From a virus, in the IMG/VR virus record IMGVR_UViG_3300020421_000007, positions 19,090 to 83,089 of that record: 64,000 nucleotides of DNA, one strand, 5' to 3'. Positions 11,601 through 19,900 of the stretch are shown here, in pieces. The position numbers were made by a program, and so were the translations under genes. Numbering within the stretch: the first letter of the stretch is position 1; every line of letters begins with the position of its first letter. The notes beneath the pieces were generated by a model. That model worked only from the letters and a program-made list of their open reading frames with translations. It was not told the DNA's origin and searched no databases.

Positions 11601-13353
11601 ATATGCTATTAATGATGTTATCACTGTTTCTGGTACAGTATTTGGTGATGGAACAACTACTCCAGCAGATGTTACTTTCCAAGTATCAAATTTAGTTGGA
11701 ATTTTAGGTGCTGGTTATACAGATAATGAATATGTAAATGTTCCACTATCCACAGATGGTAGTGGTGTTGGTGCTACAGCTAATATTACAATTACTGGAG
11801 GTGCAGTTTCTGCTATTGCTATATCATCAGAAGGATCTGGTGGATATGTTCCAGGTGATGAAATTACGTTTGATCATAATAATTTAATCGATCCAACTAC
11901 AGGCACTGTAAGTTCAGCACCATCTCTAGCGGCACAATTTTTTGTTGGGTCATTGGGAACAATTCAAGTTGTAGATATTGTTGATAATGGATTTGGTTAT
12001 GTTAATGGTGATGTATTAACATTCCCACTGTTACCAGGAACTCCCACAAGTACGTTTGAACTTACTATTGGAACAGTAACAGAAACTGAGGTAATTAAAT
12101 TAGAAACTAACACTGGTTTAATTACTTCAGAGTCATTAAAAACTAAGTCTATTAATATAAACGATAAAATTTCTATCGTTGATTCTACCATTTCAAATCA
12201 AGCATCAGAAGATGTTACTATTTCTCCTGGTGGTCCTACAAAACTCTTAAGAGTAACTGGAACTGGTGGTGTTAAAGTTCCCGTTGGAACATCTACCAAT
12301 AGACCTTCTGCTTCTACTTTAGGTATTATCAGATACAATAGTTCCACTCAACAATATGAGGGATCTAACGGAAGTGATTTTATTTCGCTTGGTGGTGTAA
12401 GAGATGTTGATGGCAATACTTATATTCTAGCAGAAAAAACTGTAGGTGCTAATGATAATATTTTATATTTCTATAATGATGCGGTAAACACTAGTAGATT
12501 TAACAAAACTGATATTGAATTAGTTACCAACAACACTATTAAATCTGTTGCTACAGATGGTAAAACATTATGGAAAGATGGTATCTCTGTTGTTCTTAAT
12601 GAGCAAGTATATGCTGGTGAATACATTTATGAAGTAACTGTTGCTGGAACTACTGGAAGTAATCCTCCTACTCACACAACTGGTGCTCTAGATGATGGCA
12701 ATGGAGTAGAATTTACTTTTGTTGGTTCTGTTTATCAACCATTAACATTCAAAGCATCAAATATTACATTTGACGCTACACTAACTCTAGGAGCATTAGA
12801 ATCATATTCTTATAATAGTGTATCTTCGGTATTAGAAACAGGTCTTAACAACATAGAATTTGCTTTTGGTAAAGTTGGTGGTGCTCCAAATACATCATTT
12901 ACGTTATCTGATGACGGTTCATTAAAAGCAAATAGATCTTTTGATACATCAAATGCTGTATCTAATTTAAAAATTTTAGATTATACAGCAAAATTCTTGG
13001 AGTTGGACGATGTTGTTATTTCTACAAGTGATCTTACTCTAACAAGAGGAGCAACAGAATCTGCTAATTTTGTTGTTTACGACCCAACAGTTTCAAAATC
13101 TGCAAAAGTAACTGTAACTGCTGAGAACACAACAACTAATGATATTCATACCACAGAAATTCAACTGTTAGCAAAAGGATCTGATATCTTTATTTCTGAG
13201 TATGCTTCTCTAAATACTGGTCAAGAACAGTTTACTTATACTGTTTCGTTTGATCCTTCTGGAGAAGTACAAATTTCATACACCATGGATCAAACTTTAA
13301 CAGTAGGTGATGTAGTTGTTATCACATCAAGTTCCACATCTATTAAGAAATAA
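8686..13353 (+). CDS. Large virion structural / fibre-like protein (1555 aa)
   Basis: Beta-rich, Gly/Ser/Thr-rich protein typical of phage adhesion structures. The N-terminal region (VAKTDTFERQRQVINTIGQD) is followed by many imperfect glycine repeats (GSGGSGYNVG, GGNGSGAEA) at about residues 105-330 and 790-1130. Residues about 430-545 hold a block with GHPLRFS (His470) and YYFC (Cys526) that resembles a degenerate cupredoxin fold. The region near residues 1190-1250 (VPVGTSTNRPSASTLGIIRY) looks like a common fibre collar motif. It overlaps the 68-aa gene by 14 bases and is followed two bases after its stop by the 169-aa gene. It is most likely part of the tail-fibre apparatus. Confidence 0.8.
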   Translation: MAVLRFVAKTDTFERQRQVINTIGQDIFDLSVATGEGAFSLSDGTVDQPSLFFTNAADVGIYRTGVGKQLFIGAEGNSIASFEKDSLTLLQKIQNLSTPINTVTIGSGGSGYNVGAYPKARITGGNGAGAQASVIVSMEGTFQSGGGYEGGTYTQVPLQGGNGSGAEATLEIATMGGNITAAGSNGTANTYNNVSLTNVSSSGSGAVAAEITVAQIGPDVGVIGVFFEQGFNTGAFGNGYKTGDVLSVNPADIGGVTGFEFTLTGGGEVTSVEITDGGDGNYQAGDTLFILPSDVQSNGGPPVNSPSGFSFNVTGVGIITDVTITDGGDNYKVGDSIDVPSSELVNTVTYLVKILDSQLVEFTGTLPSTGFNVGDTLTYNGVSKEIVKRFLNGSNQVEAVTVKDINLNFSAGLQADDGNGNQAEVSELTAALNYYFSFDGGTTYTNIPDFTFQKNVRYNFDQTDASNIGHPLRFSENRDGFHGKVQLNPTIYGETYNGIEVDYSYLTNVVSIVPKSTTPTTLYYFCGEGTSEGAAHKDEGGFDNREGTITVSGEAALVGSGLSITVSDVTQTSTFSVLKDGTTTLGNTTATRFVNTGTTDLQGNITAGGTFNLGPDLFTIAANGDTVIEGTLTANSDLFFTSDATFGGVLYVDATNNKISINRDPSVTPLVEDFEVDGSVSIDGNVKLASDSGAYVSIGGAIGTQALDVSGSAIVSGKYIAPTTGVVSSPVYTFEGYERIGLSANSTNKSISVTGQSGELVRFEPIQSSSFRDFVTYKREITATTISSPGAEYTPGSYSGVASSGGTGDGLDADITIAFSVPIGKIATLGTITTSVDPLRLVGTYNKVTYTTNGSGIDAKFNVVIDGTGAVSSVSVVTGELTNFTSSVNTIAADSLTSYSGVSGTSSGSGSGATFNVSRNISGAATVTLVNSGQNYVVNETITILGSSIGGIDVTNDLTITITAVSSGGGLGYAINDVITVSGTVFGDGTTTPADVTFQVSNLVGILGAGYTDNEYVNVPLSTDGSGVGATANITITGGAVSAIAISSEGSGGYVPGDEITFDHNNLIDPTTGTVSSAPSLAAQFFVGSLGTIQVVDIVDNGFGYVNGDVLTFPLLPGTPTSTFELTIGTVTETEVIKLETNTGLITSESLKTKSININDKISIVDSTISNQASEDVTISPGGPTKLLRVTGTGGVKVPVGTSTNRPSASTLGIIRYNSSTQQYEGSNGSDFISLGGVRDVDGNTYILAEKTVGANDNILYFYNDAVNTSRFNKTDIELVTNNTIKSVATDGKTLWKDGISVVLNEQVYAGEYIYEVTVAGTTGSNPPTHTTGALDDGNGVEFTFVGSVYQPLTFKASNITFDATLTLGALESYSYNSVSSVLETGLNNIEFAFGKVGGAPNTSFTLSDDGSLKANRSFDTSNAVSNLKILDYTAKFLELDDVVISTSDLTLTRGATESANFVVYDPTVSKSAKVTVTAENTTTNDIHTTEIQLLAKGSDIFISEYASLNTGQEQFTYTVSFDPSGEVQISYTMDQTLTVGDVVVITSSSTSIKK

Positions 13354-13355
13354 CA

Positions 13356-13865
13356 ATGGCAATAGAAAATAAAACCTTTAATTCTGAGTATGGATTTGGA
13401 ATTAACGAAACAACTGTTCTAGACGATAGTAGAAATATTCTGAACATCAATACGATGACTATTCAGAATGAACATTTTACTAACGCAACTAAACATTCTT
13501 TTATTACTAGTGGTCTTAATAATACAATTTTAACAACTGACGGAGTTTCTGTATCAACTTTATATGATAACACAATTAATTTTATCACAACAAAAGTTAT
13601 TGGTGTAAATGCTCTTGGTACAGGTCACTACGCGGTAAAATTTGAAACAAATGCAACTGTGGATGGTAATGGTAATGTTTTAATTTTAGGAGAATTAAAA
13701 ACTACTATAAAAGATGCTATTCCAGCTGGGCAAAATTGGTCTGTATCTTCATATGGTTCTGGTGGTCCCAGAGAGTATAGTTATTCCACAAATAGAGGCG
13801 GTACAACAGATACTATTAAGTGGGTAGCATATACAGAGGTTGTTAGTATTGATTGGTCTGCTTGA
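13356..13865 (+). CDS. Probable virion protein, unknown (169 aa)
   Basis: Starts two bases after the previous stop, in a run of structural genes. It is beta-rich with no cysteine, membrane segment or signal peptide; the C-terminal third is Gly/Ser/Tyr rich. Composition and position suggest a minor fibre or baseplate-associated protein. No named family recognised. Confidence 0.75.
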   Translation: MAIENKTFNSEYGFGINETTVLDDSRNILNINTMTIQNEHFTNATKHSFITSGLNNTILTTDGVSVSTLYDNTINFITTKVIGVNALGTGHYAVKFETNATVDGNGNVLILGELKTTIKDAIPAGQNWSVSSYGSGGPREYSYSTNRGGTTDTIKWVAYTEVVSIDWSA

Positions 13866-13871
13866 TAAATA
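13864..13871 (+). promoter_or_regulatory. Late promoter variant GATAAATA
   Basis: GATAAATA starts inside the TGA stop of the 169-aa gene and lies 33 bases before the 2879-aa fibre gene at 13905. It differs from the T4 late octamer at the first base only, a variant seen repeatedly in this window. Confidence 0.6.
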
Positions 13872-13904
13872 AAGGAGTAAGAAGCATCTGCCAGATAGAG
13901 CAAA

Positions 13905-16900
13905 ATGAGCTTAGATTTTAATGTAGATAAACAGATTTTATCTGGAACCGAACCTAAGATCTTAGGTTCCGAGAACTTTATTGTTAGATCTGGAAGTGGA
14001 TCTGATGAGAAAGAAGTTTTCCGAACGCTTTTAGATCCATCAACTAAATTACCTAGACTTGGTATTAACAGGACTGGTAACAAAGTTGAGTCTATCACAG
14101 TAAATGAGAACCAAGGTGGTACTGGATATACTGTCGTTCCCAACGTTGAGTTATCATATCCAGATCCGAATAATCTTGCTTTTGGTACTAGAGCTCTTGC
14201 TTCTGCATTAATTAACAACGGTCAGGTTGTTGCTATTGTTGTTGATAATCAAGGAGCAGGATATACATCAGCACCAACCGTAACTATCACAGGTGGTGGT
14301 GGATCGGGTGCTGCTGCTACTGCTGTTCTAGACACTGTTGATTTTGAACTTGACATCAATGGTGCTATCAGAACATCTACTTCTATCATTTCTGATACGG
14401 CAAAAATTCTAAACCTGGATATTGATAATTTCATTACTCCAGATGCAAACTTTAGAGCACCAAATTTAAAAACTTGGGCAAATAATAGTGGTACTCCTTG
14501 GGCAGCAAATATTGTTTTACAAAAAGGAGATTATTATTATAACGGAGGAAATATCTATGAAGTATTAGAAACAGGTCTTTCTGGTACTGTAGGTCCAGTT
14601 CACATAGACGGAATCGAACCCAATGGAGATGCTTCATTAAAGCATATTGGTTTTAGAGTCATTAATCCAGATCTTCCTTTATATAATGATACTGGAGATT
14701 CTGGAATTTTCCCTAGATCTATTACTCCAAAGTTAGGAGACAAATCAGATAAAATTGCTACTACAGAATACGTCCTCAACCTAGCAACGAATGACGTTGG
14801 TGGTCGTGTCTATGTTTCACAATCTATTGGTAGTGATAACAATGATGGTAGATCTGCTGCTGCTCCTGTAAGAACAATTAAGAGAGCATGTCAGGTTGCT
14901 TCTGAAAGTGTTGGAGTTAAAGAAACAGTTATTATTGCTGGTGGTGATTATGTAGAAGATAATCCAATTTCTATTCCACCAGATTGTTCGATTGTTGGTG
15001 ATAACCTTCGCTTGGTTATTGTTCGTCCTGCTAATCCTGGCAAACACATCTTTAAATTTGGCGATAAAAACTACGTTATTGGTGTAACATTCAGGGATCA
15101 AATTAACTCTGCTGGTGATGCTGTAGCAACTTGGGACTTTGCTATGGTCTTCGACGACAAGCAAAGAGTTTATTTTGATAGAAATGCTGGTGGTGATTTT
15201 GGAAGAAGTTTTCCTATTGGTCACCAGATATTTGGTCCAGAAAAAATTAGAGTTACTTTCCAAACTAACACAGGAACAAATCAATTATTAGTTGGAGAAA
15301 CTGTACGAGGTGTTAACACTGGTGCTGTTGGTACAGTAACATCAGTAACTTTTGATGAGACAGACGCCAATGAACCAGATGCTTTTGTAAATGGTTCTAT
15401 AGAAATTGATATTGTCAGTGGTTCGTTTAACCTTGGAGAAACTTTTGAATATGAAATTGGTGCTGCTCCAAACATAACCACATTTGAATTTGTTGCTGTA
15501 GGACTTAAATCTATTCGAGCAGAGGGTGAAGTTGTATCCACTGGAATGGATCTAACAAATACCTTATCAATTGCTAGAATTGATACTACACTACAAGGTA
15601 CAGCAGAAGTTTCTCAAAATGGTTTTGGATCTGAAACAGAAGGAAATGCCGAAGATCTTGGTGGTATTGTTATCTACACAAATGAATTACTTGGAAGAGA
15701 TAATATACACGATTTCCAAAACGGTGATGAGGTTATCATTAGTGGTCTTCCATCTTCAAACCCAGATCTTTCTTTCTTAAATGGAAAACAAAGAATTTAT
15801 AAGGTCTTAGAAGATGCTGATGGTCGTTCTAGAAGATTTGTAATTCCAAAGAAAACTACATATTCAAATGCTAATTACGTACCAGTATCAGCATCTGTCT
15901 CCCACTATGCCGATTACGTTACCCTTACACTTCTAAACTCCCCAAATAAATTTGAGAGAGCAAACTATGTTGCGAGAAGATATCAAGATGCTTGTAACTT
16001 AATTAGAAATAACGCAGATTTTATTGCGGCAGAAGTAGTAGGTCAAGTCAATAAAGAATTTGCAAAAGAGTATTTTGAAGTATCTGCTGTAAATACTAAT
16101 GCTAATACTTTCCAAGTATATACAACTCCAAACAATTTTGTACATACTTACGTAAGTGGAGGAACTGTTTCTTATGGAGGTCAAACTTTTACGGTAACAG
16201 ATCTAGATTACAGTAATATTAGTGGCATCGGTACTATTACATTAAATAGTTCTCCAAACTTTACAGATGGTCAAACTGTAAAAATTGAAGGAATTATAGT
16301 TTCTTGTACAGTTAATGGAGTAACATCACAGAAAGAATATCCAAGTTTTAATATTCCAATTGGTGATTATAAGTGTACTAGAGACCTTAAGATTATTATC
16401 CATTCCCTGTTAATGGATTTGGAATACGGAAGTAATGATAATGTTATTGAAGCAGCAAAGAGATATATTGTTGGAAATCAAATTGACTTTGTTGATAAAG
16501 AAATTATTCAAACAGTAAGAGCAATTGAATACACAAGACAATTGTGTATCCTTGCCATGAGAAATTGGAGAGTAGGAACAGGACTTGTAACAGAACCCAT
16601 TTATGTTCCTAAGTATGCAACAGGTGTAGCAAGATATTTTGATGATACTGTAATTACAACTACTGCTGGTGTAAATGCGGATGGATCAGCATCTGATGGA
16701 ACAGCATGTGCTGATGTTAAATCAGCAATTGATACATTAGCATACTTATTTGTTGATGTTCTTGCTAACAATGCTTCGGGAACATTATTAGATGCTGCAT
16801 ATTTGATCGCAAGAAACAGAGATCTTATTGTTGATCAAGCGTTAATAGATGCTCAAATTACATATCCTTCATTATCTTTAGGAGTTCTAGGAGAATATAA

Positions 16901-19900
16901 GTGTAGAAGAGATAGTAACATAATTTTAACCAATGTAATTCGAGATTTAGTTCTAGGTGGTAATGCTGGAATTGTTACTGCCGCTGAATCTTATTATACT
17001 GGTACAGAACTTACAGGTCTTCCAGCAAATGAAGTTGCTGCTACAATCTATGCCTTTGGTAAAGTTAAAGATTACGCTATTGACGCAATGCGTAATTGGA
17101 CTGATGGAACAGCTGCTTCAGCTCCTGTGCTTGCCACAGCAACTAATGCTACTTACAACTCAAATACAGGAGATGTAACTGTTACCATTGCTGATCCAGC
17201 AACAGCATTGACTACCAGTGACAGAGTTGCCTTTAAAGAAGGTGCTATGACTTGGACATGTTCATCGAATGGTGGTGGAGATCTGGCAAGTCCTACATTC
17301 CAAGATAGAAATAACGGAAGAAGTCTTGAAATTATTTCTGTAAGTTCTTCCAGTGGATCTACAACATTTACTTTTAACGTTGGTGATGCTGGTTCTGTAC
17401 AGGGTGTTGCTCACACATTTGTTAGTGGATTGGCAAATGGTGTTGTTCTTATCTATGAACCACTTGCTGCTAATTCATCTTCTATTCCAAGATATGATGA
17501 TTGGAATATTCTTCCAGATCCAAGTGATCCTAATTGTGCTACTGTTGCTTCTGCTATCACAACATCTTTTGAACTGTTGGAAGATATTTTAGATGGAACT
17601 ACTGCTCCTGGAGGAACAGTAAAAACATTTGGAACTCTATATGATACCACAAATATTATTAATTACGCATCAACAACGTTATATGATGCGAACAATGATA
17701 GAATTACTCCAACTGCTGTATATGATGATCTCCCAATTATTGAGGCATCTCCATACACTCAAAACTCCTCAATCATTTCTTTCTTAGGTGGTGGCGGATC
17801 TCTAGTTGATGGTTCTAAAGTTAAGAGTCCAAACTGTCCTTTCCCTGGTTTGGAACCAGATGGAAGCGCATCGTTCCCCAATCAAGGTAAGTCGATGGTT
17901 GCTTCGGCATTCACGATTGTTTCATTTGGTGGCACTGGATACAAAGTTGTAGAAGATGGATATACACAACTTGTATCTGTTTTTGTTATTTTCTGTGAAG
18001 ATGGTATTCTTTGTGAAACTGGTGGTTATGCGTCAGTTACTAACTCAGCAACTAACTTTGGTACATTTGCTTTAAGAGCAACTGGATTTAGAAAAGATCC
18101 ATACACCTTTGACGTTGGTCAAATTGTTGGTGTAAGTTCTTCTACTGGAACAAATAGAACTCAATTTAGAGTAAGTGGTCTTGGCAGAGAACCATTAGAG
18201 CATTACATTGTCAAAATTGACGGATATAAAAATCACAATCCAGATATTGAATTTTTCGTTGAAACTGTAGAACAAGTAACAGTTGGTCCTCCTTTTGAAG
18301 CATTACTAACATTAGAAAGTGGTTCTGGTGGAGCAGCTGAATTTGAAGATGTAAATAACCCTGGAGTAATTGTAAGTAATTCTTTAGCAGAATTTAGTGG
18401 AGTTACTCTAAGATTACATAGACCATCTATTGTTAACTCTTCTTCCCACACCTGGGAATTTGCTGGTTCTGGTACTAACTACAATGCTCTACCTGAGAAC
18501 GGTGGTACTAAGATTGAAGCAAACGAGCAAGTACCACAGAACTATGGTCGTGTTTACTGTTCTGGTACTGACGAACTTGGTGACTTCAAGGTTGGTACGT
18601 TCGCTAAGATTGAGAACAGAACTGGTGCTATTACCTTCACAGGTACTGTTACGATCTCGGAAGTTGAATTCTTGAAACTGAAAGGTGGCGACGTTGTTGT
18701 TACTGGTTTCGATGCATCCAACACACTTGGTGGCGCTAACTCTACCGACTCTAAACTACCTACACAGAAGGCAGTTAAGGATTACATTACTAACAACCTT
18801 GGTCCTTATCTCAACAAACCATATTCCACAAACGCTGTTCCTAGAGCACTAGTCGAACTTACAGATTCTGGTAAAATTTCTATTGACCAGATTCCAGCAC
18901 TCAGACCTTTTAGTGTCTTCACTGTTGCCGATCAAGCAGAAAGATTAGCACTAGAAGGAGCACTTGCTGGTGACATTGCTATTCAGCAAGACAACAATGT
19001 CTCGTTCATTCTAAACAATGACCTGAGTAGTTTGTTTGTTGGTTTCCCAATCGACTCCAATTTAGTATTCAACACAGGAGATATCTACACTGGTTCTAAT
19101 ACGGGTGGTAGAATCCAAGCAACTGAATATAGACAGGGTGTTGTATATCAATTAAATATTACTGATGCTGGTTCTGGATACACATCAGCACCAACCGTTA
19201 CAATTAACCATGCTGGCAATGCTCCATCCGTGGAAGCAAAAGCAGTAGCAACCATCGCAAATGGTCAAGTTGTTACACTAACTTTAATTACGTTTAACAG
19301 TTACATTGGTGGTCTTGGTTATGACGCTCAACCAACAGTAAATATCGCTGCTCCTGGTGGTGGTGGAACAACTGCGGTTGCCAGTGCTCTAATTGAAAGT
19401 AGAGTATACGGTGATATTGTTAACAACATTAAGATTGACGATACTGATAGTATTGATGATAGCGATTCTCCCGCAAATACTGTTTCTATTAATAGAGTAG
19501 TTAACACATCATCGAACATTGCTAGCAACTGGGTATCTCTATCTGCCACTCAAATTTCTGCTACAGATATTACATCTGGTATTATTTCTACTTCCAGACT
19601 AGCATTAAATTCATCTGCAGCAAACTCTTTCACCTTCTTAAGAGGAGATCAAGCATATGCTCCTGCTGTTCAGTCATTTAAAGCAGCAGAAACAAGATAC
19701 TTTGCTATCTTGTCTAGTCAAGCAAACAATGGTTCATCACAATTAGTCTTCCCGACTAATGCTGATGTACTAAAAGGACATGAAGTAAAAGCAACTGTAA
19801 ATGGTATTCAAGTAAATACTACAATTTCTGTAGTTGTAACTGCTGCTGGATTTACTACTATCACACTGAATAATCCAGTCAATCAAAACATTCCTGCAGG

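Noticed and set aside
14817-15284. 155-codon open frame on the minus strand
   Set aside because: Lies inside the giant fibre gene, has Ser/Thr/Asn-rich meaningless composition, and no gene of this strand is seen in the window.
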